From assembly GCA_949752795.1 (NCBI GenBank), contig OX457075.1:4154001-4218000 (forward strand): a stretch of 64,000 nt of DNA. Reading direction: 5' to 3'. Within the stretch, counting starts at the first letter, position 1, and every line of letters begins with the position of its first letter. The DNA is from Hyperoodon ampullatus (lineage: Eukaryota > Chordata > Mammalia > Artiodactyla > Ziphiidae). Position numbers and translations under genes: made by a program. Below the pieces are notes generated by a model. That model saw only the letters and a list, made by a program, of their open reading frames with translations. It was not told the origin of the DNA and searched no databases. This document shows, piece after piece, positions 11,384-22,300 of this stretch.

Positions 11384-11600
11384 AGAGTGCTTACTGAGTG
11401 CCTGACACTGTCTAAATTCTGTACTTGGATTTCCTCATCCAATCGTCAAGACCATCCTACAAATTGGACAGTACTGCATTATTATTATCCCCATTTTACA
11501 GATGAGAAAACTGATGCACAGAGCAAAAAATCTTTATCCCAAAGTCACAGCCTTATAAGAGGATGATGATCTGATGCTTAAACCCCAGCAGCTGGTTCTT
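11384..11600 (-). repeat. MIR-like repeat, antisense
   Basis: Pattern GTGCTTACTGAGTGCCTGACAC, TTATTATTATCCCCATTTTACAG, ATGAGAAAACTGATGCACAG and CCAAAGTCACAGCCTTATAAG, the familiar antisense MIR core. The SINE at 11146-11368 inserted at its edge. Confidence 0.75.
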
Positions 11601-11649
11601 GGGTGCACACTCTTAAAAGTAGCAATACTAGTAAGTTCAGAAGGGAGCA

Positions 11650-12240
11650 AACTGGATTTTGAATCCGGGTACTGCTATTGAGAACCTCTGAGAATTTAGG
11701 GCAAGTTATTGATACTTAGACCATTCTAAGCAGCCATTTTTCTTCTTTAAAATGTAGGCAATATTAATCGATGGGCTTGGAGGGTATTATGCTAAGTGAA
11801 ATAAGTCAGACAGAGAAAGACAAACACTGTGTGGTATCACTTATATGTGGAATGTAAAAAATACAACAAACTAGTGAATATAACAAAAAGAAACAAACTC
11901 ACAGATATAGAGAACAAACTAGGGGCTACCAGTGTGGAGACAGAAAGGGGGAGGGGCACGATAGGGGTAGGGAATTAAGAGGTACAAACTACAGCATATT
12001 AAATAAATAAGCTACAAGGATACATTGTACAGCACAGGGAATAGAGCCAATATTTTCTAATAACTATAAGTGGAGTATATTCTATAAAAAATTTTGAATC
12101 ACTATGTTGTACACTTGAAACTAATTATATTGTAAATCAACTATACCTCAATTTTTTTTTAAAGGTAGGCAATATAAGGGTGAATTGCATGAAATTATCA
12201 TTTTTTTAAATAAAACAAAACCAGTTGAAACATCAGCAAC
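11650..12240 (+). repeat. MIR-like repeat split by an L1 fragment
   Basis: The left part (TTTTGAATCCGGGTACTGCTA, GGGCAAGTTATTGATACTTA, TTTAAAATGTAGGCAATAT) continues after an L1 insertion as GTAGGCAATATAAGGGTG. The shared GTAGGCAATAT is the L1 target duplication. Confidence 0.65.
11765..12164 (+). mobile_element. 5'-truncated L1 3' end
   Basis: Sense L1 3' UTR: TATTATGCTAAGTGAAATAAG, CACTTATATGTGGAATGTAA, a G-rich segment GGGGGAGGGGCACGATAGGG, ATACATTGTACAGCACAGGG and ACACTTGAAACTAATTATAT. The tail is short. It is flanked by GTAGGCAATAT at 11754-11764 and 12165-12175. Confidence 0.85.
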
Positions 12241-12633
12241 AAAGATTAGCAGTTTCATCTGGTTCAGCCTAAAAGCAGCAGGAGGTAAGAGGGCACACAA
12301 GTCAGAGACAGGAGGGCTGGGAGGGCAGGGGTGTTGTGAAGGACAGGTGATAAGATGGTAAGAGCCGTGCCTGACACAGAGGACGCTCCTGTCTGGACAG
12401 AGCCTGAGGCTGAAGTTTACTCTTAGGAGCAGACGTCAACCCAAGCAGACGGGTCGGTGTGCCAAGGGCTGCCCTAGCCACACCAGGATGCTCAGAGTTT
12501 CTCCACTTATCCTATTGCTTCTGCTAAACAGCACGCTGGGCCTCAAAGCAGGAAGAGAAAAGAACATGAGTAAACAGTTGTAAAACACTTAGAATAGTGC
12601 CTGACATATTCTAAGTGCAGTGTAAGTGTCTCT

Positions 12634-12999
12634 CTCTCTTTTTTTTTTTAATTTTTGGCTGCGTTGGGTCTTCGTTGCTGCGCGCGGGCTTTCTCTAGTT
12701 GCGGCGAGTGGGGGCTGCTCTTTGTTGTGGTGCGCGGGCTTCTCATTGCAATGGCTTCTCTTGTTGTGGAGCATGGGCTCTAGGCACGCGGGCTTCAGTA
12801 GTTGTGGCACACGGGCTCAGTAGTTGTGGCATGTGGGCTCAGTAGTTGTGGCTCGCGGGCTCTAGAACGTAGGCCCAGTAGTTGTGGCGCACGGGCTTAG
12901 TTGCTCTGCGGCATGTGGGATCTTCCCAGACCAGGGCTCAACCCCGTGTCCCCTGCATTGGCAGGCGGATTCTTAACCACTGTGCCACCAGGGAAGTCC
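12634..12999 (-). mobile_element. Long CHR-type SINE, antisense
   Basis: Starts with a CT/T-rich tail and TTTTTGGCTGCGTTGGGTC, has the body in antisense (GGGCTTCAGTAGTTGTGGCA) and ends in CCACTGTGCCACCAGGGAAG. Imperfect TSD TAAGTGTCTCT (12623-12633) / TAAGAGTCTCC (13000-13010). It landed in a MIR tail (GTAAAACACTTAGAATAGTG, upstream). Confidence 0.92.
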
Positions 13000-13010
13000 T
13001 AAGAGTCTCC

Positions 13011-14619
13011 TTAATACATCAATTTTTAAAATAAATTTATTTTCATAAATAAAATTTTATCGAGTTCTACAGGTGCTGGCCGCTCTCTAGAGTGTGTTTC
13101 CTGTTTGACATCACAAAAGGTTTCTTTTTAATCCTGTCACCACTGAAAATCACTGTCCCTGAGAAACTTAGTGAGACATCCAGAGATATGCCAAAGGTTC
13201 ACTCTGCACCACTATAATTTAAGAATTCTCATTTGCTCAGCTAAAAATAGCTTGGTTTCCAAGTGAATATAAATCTCTCTGATAAGTCACATATTACTGG
13301 ATTTAAAAAAAAAATTAATGATGGCACAGGAAGGAATCTCTGGGTTTTATCATGTCCTGAGATGTTTATCATGTTAAGTCCCTTTTTCCCTCCAGATAAG
13401 ACGCACCCACTGCCTACGTCTGGTCTTTATCCTGTTCTAGAGATGACTGAGCAGATTTTTTACAAAAAATATTTTCAGATGCAGCAGAAAAGTCTTCCTT
13501 TTCCTTCCTGTTTTGAGGCTGAATGTGCTATTTAGGGTGATCCAGAAACACTGAGCAGCATGAGTGCCCTGCACAGCCCTGGGTACTGCTGGTCTAGGGT
13601 ATCCAACTCTCATTAGAGGCACCTAGAATCTTACTGGAGGCGTACGACTCACTGAGGGTCCCCAAGTGATGAGGGATGGGGACCAGGCAATACAAAGTCC
13701 AGTGCTAATTTGTTCTGCTGTAGAGGCGGTATGGTGTTGGTGATAAGGGTAACGTTTCCAATGGGGTTATTTTAAAATAAAAGTCTTCTTCACAGGGTAA
13801 GTCAAAAATAACTATCCTCTTGCTCGATCTTTGAGAACAAAACAACACTGAGCTCCCTTGAGTGAGAAAAGGATTGTTTTCTGAGCAATCTGGGAGCTGA
13901 GTCATAGTAAGAGAAGCCAGCTTAAAAGATAAGAAAGCAATAAAACAGACCACTTGGCAGAGGGAGGATTTCCCCAGGCCCCCAGCCCCAGAGTCAGCTC
14001 TGGTTCAGTGATTTCAGCAACTCTTTCACTATCCTTCCGAGTTGGTTTTATCCCAGCCCTGCAGGGAGAGAGCTCTGCAAGTCAGGACGTGCTCCTTCAA
14101 CAAACAAAAAATCTTTTGTCGCAAAAGTTGGAAAACTTGTTCAGTTGGAGGACATAAAGAAATCCCGCCTTTCTTCTAGGGGAGATCGTGGGAGGTGGGA
14201 ATGGGCTGGTGGAGACTGATGGTGAGAATGAACTTCAGCCCAGACCCTACGTGGCTCAGCGCAGAGCCGGCTGCAGTGAGGAAGGGAAGAAACTGTAGCT
14301 AACTTCCACCTCTGTGAATGAGCCCTGGGCCAGTCCGGCCATTGTGCCTCAAACCTTGGGTGAAACACGGAAAGCTGGGGATTTGGGGCCCTGAGTCCCC
14401 GTCCTGAGAGGGATGATAGCTGGGGGAGGAAATCAGCTTGTAAGCTCCTTTCATTTGTACATGCACATGTTTTTATTCCAGTAAATTCGAATTAAAGAGG
14501 AAGGAGCTGCTAAAGCACAGCTGCCCATCCCTTGGCCGTGGTGGTGGGGAAACCGTGGATGTGGGCTGGGTGTGTGTGCTCATACCTTAGGATGTTTCTT
14601 AGCTCACCTCAGTTCTGAG
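13011..14619. other. Intergenic sequence without recognised features
   Basis: I see no gene, RNA or recognisable repeat here. The short reading frames lack domains. Confidence 0.5.
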
Positions 14620-14740
14620 CTCTTACCTGTGCTCCATGGGAGCAGAGATTTTATTCCCTGCTGCATTCCTAGTGCTTGGAATATCACAGGTGCTCAATAA
14701 GAGTTTACTGAATGAATGGGTGAATTGGCCAAGGCAAAGA
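14620..14740 (+). repeat. L2/MIR-type old repeat
   Basis: Motifs CTCCATGGGAGCAGAGATTTTAT, CATTCCTAGTGCTTGGAATA and CAGGTGCTCAATAAGAGTTT, then GAATGAATG: the recognisable L2-type 3' end. Confidence 0.6.
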
Positions 14741-14764
14741 CTTGGTGATACTGCACCCATTAGC

Positions 14765-15805
14765 ATTTGGTTATAAGTGGTCTCTGGAGTCAGAGAGATG
14801 TGGTTCTAATCCTGGCTCTGCGTTTTCTTGGCTTTGTGAACAGGCAGTTCACTGGCTCTCACTGAGCCTTAGTTTTCTCATCTCTAAATTGGGGGCTAAT
14901 AATCATTTAAAAGTCTACAAATAATAAATGCTGGAGAAGATGTGGAGAAAAGGGAACCCTCTTAGACTGTTGGTAGGAATGTAAATTGATACAGCCACTA
15001 TGGAGAGCAGTATGGAGGTTCCCTAAAAAACTAAAAATAGAGTTACCATATGACCCAGCAATCCCACTCCTAGGCATATACCTGGAGAAAACCGTAATTC
15101 GAAAAGATACATGCATCCCTATGTTCATAGCAGCACTGTTCACAATAGCCAGGACATAGAAACAACCTAAATGTCCATTGACAGATGAATGGGTAAAGAA
15201 GATGTGGTACATATATACAATGGAATATTACTCAGCCATTAAGAAGAATGAAATAATGCCATTTGCAGCAACATGGATGGACCTAGAGATTATCATACTG
15301 CATGAACCAAGTCAGAGAAAGACAAATACCATACGATATCACTTATATGTGGAATCTAAAATATGACACAAATGGACTTATCTATGAAACAGAAACAGAC
15401 TCACAGACATAGAGAACAGATTTGCGGTTGCCAAGGGGGAGGGGGGTTGGGGAGGGATGGAGTGGGAGTTTGGGATTAGCAGATGCAAACTATTATATAG
15501 AGAATGGATACACAACAAGGTCCTCCTGTATAGCATAGGGAACTATATTCAATATCCTGTGATAAACCATAATGGAAAAGAATATGAAAAAGAATATATA
15601 TACGTATAGCTGAGTCACTTTGTTATACAGCAGAAATTAACACAACATTGTAAATCAACTTATACTTCAATAAAATTAAAAAAAATAAATTGGAGGCTAA
15701 TAAAACCTACTCCTCATGGTTATATGGTTTAAGTGAGATAAGATCTATAAAGTGCCCAGTACAGAGCTTGGTGCTTATTAACACCCATTTGAATAGTAGT
15801 TATTA
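14765..15805 (+). repeat. MIR split by an L1 insertion
   Basis: The left part (GTCTCTGGAGTCAGAGAGATG, CTGAGCCTTAGTTTTCTCAT, CTAAATTGGGGGCTAATAA) resumes after the L1 at 15687 (AAATTGGAGGCTAATAAAAC, AAGTGCCCAGTACAGAGC). It is a textbook MIR around a clean L1 insertion. Confidence 0.85.
14903..15686 (+). mobile_element. 5'-truncated L1 3' end with TSD
   Basis: Covers the end of ORF2 and the 3' UTR: AATGCTGGAGAAGATGTGGA, ATATGACCCAGCAATCCCAC, CACTATGGAGAGCAG, CATGGATGGACCTAGAGATT and the terminal CACAACATTGTAAATCAACT. TSD AAATTGGGGGCTAATAA (14886-14902) / AAATTGGAGGCTAATAA (15687-15703), 16 of 17 identical. Confidence 0.92.
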
Positions 15806-15810
15806 ATACT

Positions 15811-16584
15811 TTTTTGTGGTTTTTTGTCTTTCTTTTTCGGCTGCATTGGGTCTTCATTGCTGAGCATGGGCTTTCTCTAGTTGTGTTGCAGTTGTTCAGT
15901 CAGGGACGAAAATGAGTCCAACACACGAGATGTATGCGTTAAAGCACAGTGGTAGAGGGCTGTTGCTCGCTCAGGCAAAACAGCCAAGCCCTCAGTCCAC
16001 TATGGCGTATTTTTTTAAGCTTTATCTTATATCTATTATACTTTTTGTAATTAAAAGCACATTTTAAGAGCTAGATGTACTTTACTTATAACTTTATCTA
16101 ATACAAAGGGTTCTGTTTAGTGCAGGCTGTGCCTTCCTTGAACATCTAATCAGTGCACCTCCTTATTTCCTTATGTTCCCGATTATACCGAGGACATGCG
16201 TGGGTCAGTGCCCAAAACAATCAGTACCGCTTGCAGTCCTGAAACATTCGCACGCACCCAGCTTGCTAGGTGAACCGAATCTTGGGTCACGTCTCTTCCC
16301 ATGTCCTCAGTCACCCTTCTACAAGCTGTGGCAAGTGGGGTCTCTACTCTTCATTGAGGTGCATGGGCTTCTCATTGTGGTGGCTCCTTTTGTTGCAGAT
16401 CATGGGCTCTAGGGTGTGCAGGCTCAGTAGTTGTGGCTTGCGGGCTCTAAAGCGCAGGCTCAGTAGTTGTGGTACACGGGCTTAGTTGCTCCGTGGCATG
16501 TGGGATCTTCCTGGACCAGGGCTCGAACCCATGTCCCCTGCGTTGGCAGGCGGATTCTTAACCACTGCGCCACTGGGAAAGTCC
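15811..16584 (-). mobile_element. Long CHR-type SINE, antisense, split by an LTR
   Basis: The antisense SINE starts with TTCGGCTGCATTGGGTCTTC and stops at CTTTCTCTAGTTG. It resumes after 440 bp at GTGGCAAGTGGGGTC and runs to CCACTGCGCCACTGGGAAAG. Imperfect duplications TTAATACTTTT / CTAATACTGTT flank the whole. The interrupting segment is the separate LTR entry. Confidence 0.9.
15884..16323 (+). mobile_element. Solo LTR (endogenous retrovirus) inside a SINE; orientation unsure
   Basis: A 440-bp segment that begins TGTTGCAG and ends TTCTACA, i.e. TG...CA. It is bounded by AGTTG (15879-15883) and AGCTG (16324-16328), a 5-bp duplication with one change. Removing it rejoins the host SINE exactly. 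No coding is present, so it is best read as a solo LTR left by recombination. An ATTAAA near 16050 could be the polyadenylation signal if plus is sense. I do not recognise the family. Confidence 0.75.
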
Positions 16585-16947
16585 TAATACTGTTAGTTTT
16601 TAAATGCAATAATCCAGAATTCAGCTGAGATCCTCGTCCCTTGTGATTCAAGTGAAATGGGCTCCAGCAGGCCCCCACTTAACGGTGAAAGGCCCTGTGT
16701 CCATTCACCTTTCACGTCTCTCCAGGAATTTGATGTAAGAGGTGGTGGTGTTAAAAGATAGTATGCTTCGCAGCCTCCTCTGATTTTGAGCTCCTGCTTT
16801 TGCTGAATTCTTGACTGTCCTTTCTAAATCGGTCTTCCTCTCCACCACAGCCAGCGATTTTGTCACCACACTCTCTTCTAGTCCTTAAGAGCCATTATCA
16901 CTAATCTTTAAAAAAAGACTTCAATTTTTTTTAACAGAATTGTGTAT

Positions 16948-17244
16948 TTATTTATTTATGCCTGCGTTGTGTCTTTGTTGCTGTGCGCGGCTTTCTCTAG
17001 TTGCAGCGAGCGGGGGCTACTCTTCGTTGTGGTGCGCGGGCTTCTCATTGCAGTGGCTTCTCTTGTCGCGGAGCACAGGCTCTAGGTGCGCGGGCTTCAG
17101 TAGTTGTGGCACGCGGGCTCAGTAGTTGTGGCGCACGGGCTTAGTTGCTCCGTGGCATGTGGGATCTTCCCGGACCAGGGCTCGAACCTGTGTCCCCTGC
17201 ATTGGCAAGAGGGTTCTTAACCACTGCGCCACCTGAGAAACCCC
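16948..17244 (-). mobile_element. Long CHR-type SINE, antisense
   Basis: TATTTATTTATTTATGCCTGC, then the antisense body (GCGGGCTTCTCATTGCAGTGG) and the head CCACTGCGCCACCTGAGAAA. It is slightly shorter than full length, with one fewer AGTAGTTGTGGC-type module. Confidence 0.9.
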
Positions 17245-18180
17245 ATCAGGATTTAAATTAAATCCTTTTGCCCCCCTGGGTTTGTGGATCCAGTTCTCTG
17301 CCCAGACCTGGAAGACAGCCCTTCAGCTCGAATTCACCCAAAGCATCATTCGCAGGACTCGTATTTGCAGACTTTGCCAAAGGTTTGCAGAGATGGAGAC
17401 ATTTACATCCCAGCACCACAGGCGATTTGAAATAGGCCTCAGACAGCTTCTCTTGAGCAGTTTCCATTCCCACCACCTGGCCCAGCTTCCCCCATCTCCA
17501 CCTCCCACCTGCCCTGGCCGCCCAGCTCCAGGCCTCCTGCTTGTGGACAAAGAGCCAGATCCCTCTGACATCTCGGGCAGAGCAGCCCACTCTTCTCGGC
17601 CACAGCCCCGTCCTCAGTTAGGTCCCCAACAGAGCACAGCCAGGGGCCCTCAGGCAGCCTGCACGGCTTCTAAACTAGATTCAGATCCCAACGCTTTAGG
17701 CTGAGGCCCCAAGCCTGTCCTTTCCGGGCCCACCCACTCTCCAGCTGCTGCCCTCAGGCTGCCATCACCTCCTCCAGACGCTCCGTCACCCCCCGGAGGC
17801 CTCCCCTTCGTGACAAAAGTCCTGGGCTGAACCAGGGGACGTCTACACTCTAATTTCTCTCTCCGTCCCTGCAGAGCCACTACCCTCTAAGTTCCCTAAC
17901 TGCAGTGATTCGATAGGAATTCTGCCTCCCCTTAGAAGACAGAAACACCAACAGACCATTTTGGGTCCTAAATAATAAAAATTTTCCCCTCTCTGCTACT
18001 GCTACCTGCCAGTCTGGATTAATTCACACTGATCTGGTGGGTGGGTCTGTGAAGTGGGCAAAAAATGGCAGGACCCGGAGGGATGGTTCTTAGGAGGAAA
18101 AATTGTAGACCCTATTCATTTTATTACCAGAGGATGTCAGATCACTTAAACACATAGATAATCTTTCTACTTACTTTTGG
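17245..18180. other. Unique-looking intergenic sequence
   Basis: GC-moderate sequence with a 140-codon plus frame and a 110-codon minus frame overlapping near 17258-17704. Neither resembles a known protein, and proline/serine-rich low-complexity content suggests chance. No repeat recognised. Confidence 0.5.
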
Positions 18181-18184
18181 TCAT

Positions 18185-18420
18185 TAAAAAAAATTAGGTT
18201 TATAGAGATACCATTTACATACTATAAAATGTACCAATTTTAAGTGTACAATTTAAGGAGTTATTTTACAACTGCGTGTAGCTCAATAGCTCTCATGAGA
18301 ATCACCCCGTAGAACATCTCCATCACCCCAAAGTTTGCCCTCCCTTGGGGCCCCTTGCCGTCCACCCTTCCCCCGCTCCAGGCCCAGCCCCCCGGGCCAG
18401 CACTGATGCAGTCATTGCAG
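18185..18420 (-). repeat. Old L1 (L1M-like) 3' region, antisense
   Basis: TTATAGAGATACCATTTACATA, AAAATGTACCAATTTTAAGTG, CCCCGTAGAACATCTCCATC and CACCCCAAAGTTTGCCCTC form the antisense L1M pattern also seen at 898-1548. Confidence 0.65.
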
Positions 18421-19274
18421 TTACTCAGTTTGGCCCATGTTCATGTAACTTCGTGGCAGCTACCATTTCTAGAGAACTGTTAAGGTGTGGCCAGCCTGCT
18501 GGCTTGGGCTGGATTTCTCCTGCTGAGAAGTCAGAAGCTGGAAATGACCAAGTGTACACTCCGGGAAGGGCCCAGGTCAGCAGCTCCAGACCCGGCTGAG
18601 CCAGCCACATGGGGAAGGAGGACTCACCACTGAGCCGCCTGAGCCAGGAATGAGGAACAGAGAGAAAAGGGAAAGGCCGGGCAACTCCAGAGGGAGTAGG
18701 CGGAAGGCCACAGGGCCACAGAGGTGGGAACTTTAATTAAAGGCCTGCACTGTGTTGCAATTCAACTGTCAGACCCCAATCCACCCCAAGCCCAGGCTGC
18801 TGTCAGCACTTCCGCTGGTCAAGGGTGTTTGTCCCACCTTCCTGCCCCGTCCCAACTTCTCCTTTCTGCAGGAGACTGCGGGGGGCTCCGGGGGGCCAGA
18901 TCTCCCAATAGGTAAAGCGGATCTCCATCTCTCCACCCACTTCCTGCCTCGGACTGGGGCCTCTCTCTGTCTGAAGACATCTTACCCAGCTCCTATCTCC
19001 CCTGGGCCTCTGCCTCCAGCTTCATGCCCTTTTCTGTGAGTGGGACCTTTTGCAGGGGTGTTTGAATTTTAACTGGAAAAAGAAAAGGAAGTAAAATCAC
19101 GTCTTGAACATCTTTTACGAGAGGGAAAGAAAAATTCAAACAGTAACAAACAAAATTAAAAGTAAAAAAATTCTCTCTCCAGGTCTTAATTCCCAGTTTG
19201 TCCCCCAAGAGCCAACACATCAGTATTTCTTTTATGTCCTTTGTAGGGAGAAGAGGGGATACTGTCTTTTTCTT

Positions 19275-19466
19275 TTTTTTTAAATTTTTTTGATGGGGAC
19301 CATTTTTAAAGTCATTGAATTTGTTACAATACTGCTTCTGTTTTTTTAACGTTTTAGTGTTTTAGTCGCGAGGTATGTGGGATCTTACCTCCCCGACCAG
19401 GGATCAAACCCTCACCCACTGCATTGGAAGGCGAAGTCTTAACCACTGGACCACCAGGGAAGTCTC
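19275..19466 (-). mobile_element. CHR/Bov-type SINE variant with GGACCACCAGGGAAGTC head, antisense
   Basis: Contains TTGATGGGGACCATTTTTAA, TTGTTACAATACTGCTTCTG, TATGTGGGATCTTACCTCCC, CGACCAGGGATCAAACCC and the antisense head CCACTGGACCACCAGGGAAG. It is a distinct tRNA-derived SINE type from the other two; a sister copy is at 21095-21280. Confidence 0.8.
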
Positions 19467-19686
19467 GGGGATATTGTCTTAAAGCAGCATAACATATGCA
19501 TGGCTGTGTACCTTCCCTTTATCACTGTTCCATGTCAGCATATATATTAATTTTGATATAATTTCAAACTTGCAGAAAACCTGTAGGAAGAGTAGAAGGA
19601 ATTCCTGTACACCCATGAGCCAGATTCACCAATTATCGATATTTCACCCCTTTTGCTTTATCTGTCTACCCACCTACATATTACTT

Positions 19687-20466
19687 TTCTTTTTTTTTTT
19701 TTTTTTTTTTTTTTTTTGCGGTACGCGGGCCTCTCACTGTTGTGGCCTCTCCCGTTGCGGAGTACAGGCTCCGGATGCACAGGCTCAGCGGCCATGGCTC
19801 ACGGGCCCAGCCGCTCCGCGGCATGTGGGATCTTCCCGGACCGGGGCACGAACCCGTGTCCCCTGCATCATCAGGCAGACTCTCAACCGCTGCGCCACCA
19901 GGGAAGCCCACTTTTCTTTTTTTTTAATTGAAGTATAGTTGATTTACAATGTTGTGTTAATTTCTGCTGTACAGCAAAGTGACTGAGTTATACATATATA
20001 TACATTCTTTTTTATATTCTTTTCCATTATGGTTTATCATAGGATATTGAATACAGTTCCCTGTGCTATACAGAAGGACTTTGTTGTTTATCTATCCTAT
20101 ATATACTAGTTTACATCTGCTAATCCCCATCTCCCATTCCAACCCTCCCTCAAACCCATCCCCCTTAGCAACTGCCAGTCTCTATGTCCTTGAGTCTGTT
20201 TCTGTTTCACAGATAGGTTCATTTGTATCATATTTTAGATTCCACATATAAGTGATACATATGGTATTTGTCTTTCTCTTTCTGATTTACTTCATTTAGT
20301 ATGATAATCTCTAGGCCCAACAATGTTGCTGCAAATGGCATTATTTTGTTCTTTTTTAATGGCTGAGTAATATTCTGTTGTATATATGTACCACATCTTC
20401 TTTATCCATTCAACTGTCAATGGACCTTTAGGTTGCTCCATGTCTTAGCTATTGTGAATAGTGCTG
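19687..20466 (-). mobile_element. 5'-truncated L1 3' end, antisense, with TSD
   Basis: Antisense L1 end: GTTGATTTACAATGTTGTG, ATGGTTTATCATAGGATATT, TCAACTGTCAATGGACC, GTGAATAGTGCTG. Exact 13-bp TSD CTACATATTACTT at 19674-19686 and 20467-20479. A SINE sits in its poly(T), i.e. the L1 A-tail. Confidence 0.93.
19691..19909 (-). mobile_element. Short CHR-derived SINE, antisense, in an L1 tail
   Basis: Long T run, GCGGTACGCGGGCCTCTCAC, then CCGCTGCGCCACCAGGGAAG. Duplicated ACTTTTCTTTTTTT at 19683 and 19910 marks insertion into the T-rich start of the antisense L1. Confidence 0.93.
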
Positions 20467-21094
20467 CTACATATTACTTATCTGAACCATTTCAGAGTAT
20501 GTTAGACACGGTCTTCCTCTTACCCCAATTTACCTCAGTGTGTATTTGCCAAGAGTAGGACCTTCTTTTACATAGCCCCAGTCTAATTATTAATATCAGG
20601 AGATTTAACACTGATTCACAACTGTTACTCGATTCGCAGCCCATGCCGCAATTCCTCAGATGTTCTGGTCATGTCCTTTATGGCTGTTTTCCCCAGTTCA
20701 GGATCTAGCCAGGATCATACTTACATTTCATTGTCCTATCTCTTTAGTCTACTCCAATCTGGAAAAATTCCTTGGCCTTTCTTTGTCTTCTTGGACCTTT
20801 TGAAACAGTACCTGCCAGCCCTTTTGCAGAATGTACCTCAGTATGGGTTTTCTTGACATGATGTCATATCTTGATGGCACATCAAGACGTCTTGTGGGGG
20901 AGGACCGTGATGTCATTTTATCCTACCCATTACTGGTGCCTTTAACTTCAATCACTTGGTTAAGGTGATTTCTGCCAGATTTCTCCACTTGTAAAGTTAC
21001 TATTTTCCCTTTGTGATTAAGGTGTAATTTGTGTAAATATCTGACTGTTCATCAATTTGTTTCCCATCTTTTCATGATTTTCTGTTTTGTTTTT

Positions 21095-21280
21095 AAAGAT
21101 TTTTTGATGTGGACCATTTTTTTTAAGTCTTTATAGAATTTGTTACAATATTGCTTCCGTTTTATGTTTTGGTTTTTTGGCCCGAGGCATGTGGGATCTT
21201 AGCTCCCCGACCAGGGATTGAACTCCCACCCCCTGCACTGGAAGGCGAAGTCTTAACCACTGGACCACCAGGGAAGTCCC
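21095..21280 (-). mobile_element. CHR/Bov-type SINE variant, antisense
   Basis: Same type as 19275-19466: TTGATGTGGACCATTTTTTTT, ATTTGTTACAATATTGCTTC, CATGTGGGATCTTAGCTCCC, CGACCAGGGATTGAAC, CCACTGGACCACCAGGGAAG. Boundaries are approximate because no clear duplication is seen. Confidence 0.8.
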
Positions 21281-21310
21281 CTTTGATGATGTTCTAACTC
21301 TATCGTTCCT

Positions 21311-21339
21311 TACAGTTGGTAAGGAACTTACCAACTGTA
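21311..21339 (+). repeat. Perfect 13-bp hairpin
   Basis: Arms TACAGTTGGTAAG (21311-21323) and CTTACCAACTGTA (21327-21339) around a GAA loop. A near-duplicate ATTCTACTGTAAAGAA / ATTCTATTGTAAAGAA follows within 60 bp. It is within an old L1 relic, so probably mutational in origin. Confidence 0.9.
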
Positions 21340-21819
21340 TTCTACTGTAAAGAACTTGGTTTTTTAGCTGGCATTCTATTGTAAAGAAGAGCTTTCCCTT
21401 CTCCACCATTTATTTATGTATTTGTTTTGTTTATATTAGTATAAACCTTTGGATTCTTATTTTATTCAATGAGTTGTAATCCAGTGTTATTACTTTTATT
21501 AATTTTGATACTTAAATTATCTCAAATGGCCAGTGAAAGCCACTTCAAGTTGACTCCTGTGTCCATTTGATGTGGCCCCATCATTCTTTGAGCCCTTCCT
21601 TATATTCTGGTAACATTCTGGCAACAAGATGTTCCAAGATTATCTTACACTTTCTATGCCACCGTCCTGGAATCAGCCTTTTCTCCAAGGAGTCCTGGTT
21701 CCTTTTAGTGGAAAATGATATTTGGAATCCAAGATCAGGGTACTGGCAGCACATACATTTTCACCTACTTGATTTATCAGCTGGATATGATTCTATTGTA
21801 TGTATGTAACATGATTTAT

Positions 21820-21980
21820 AACCAGTTACCTGTTCATGGACATTTGTAGCGTCATCAGTTTTAGCTATTACAAAAGTGCGTTGCTGTGAATATCTTGGCT
21901 TACATTTGGGAATATATCTGTAGAGTAGATTTCTAGCAGTGAAATGCTCAATCAGGTTTATGCATTCAAAAACTTGATAA
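21820..21980 (-). repeat. Old L1-like fragment, antisense
   Basis: CATGGACATTTGTAGCGTC, TTTTAGCTATTACAAAAG, GTTGCTGTGAATATCTTGGC, AGAGTAGATTTCTAGCAGTG: a diverged antisense L1 ORF2 end. Confidence 0.5.
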
Positions 21981-21981
21981 G

Positions 21982-22300
21982 ATTACTCAGCCATAAAAAG
22001 GAATGAAATTGGGTCATTTGTAGAGACGTGGATGCATCTAGAGACTGTCATACAGAGTGAAGAAGTCAGAAAGAGAAAAACAAATATCATATATTAACGC
22101 ATATATGTGAAACCTAGAAAATGGTACAGATGAACCAGTTTGCAGAGCAGAAATAGAGACACAGATGTAGAGAACAAACATATGGACACCAAGGGGGGAA
22201 AGTGGCGGGGGGAGGGTGGTGGTGTGATGAATTGGGCTATTGGGATTGACATGTATACACTGATGGGTATAAAATGGATGACTAAGAAGAAAAAAAAATT
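21982..22300 (+). mobile_element. 5'-truncated L1 3' end
   Basis: ACTCAGCCATAAAAAGGAATG, TCATTTGTAGAGACGTGGAT, CATATATTAACGCATATATG, ATGGTACAGATGAACCAGTT, a G-rich 3' UTR segment, and ATGTATACACTGATGGGTAT. It is close to the 3' end of the L1 at 54814-60080, so the same young family. Confidence 0.9.

Larger units (their letters stand above)
19555..21420 (-). repeat. Old L1M-like repeat, antisense, hosting two insertions
   Basis: Begins ATTTCAAACTTGCAGAAAAC, TGAGCCAGATTCACCAATTA. After the L1 at 19687-20466 it continues with CATTTCAGAGTATGTTAGA, TCATTGTCCTATCTCTTTAG, GATCATACTTACATTTC, CACTTGGTTAAGGTGATTTC and TCTCCACTTGTAAAGTTAC, then, beyond a SINE at 21095-21280, CATTCTATTGTAAAGAAGAGC. Related relics occur at 38580, 40065 and 54535. 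I assign it to ancient L1 but not to a subfamily. Confidence 0.55.

Noticed and set aside
17258..17704. 140-codon plus frame and 110-codon minus frame
   Set aside because: Overlap each other, no domain and proline-rich composition; no evidence of a gene.
19681..19720. Direct short repeats and long T tracts that could suggest an array such as CRISPR or satellite
   Set aside because: They are retroposon tails; no regularly spaced repeats with unique spacers exist anywhere in the window.
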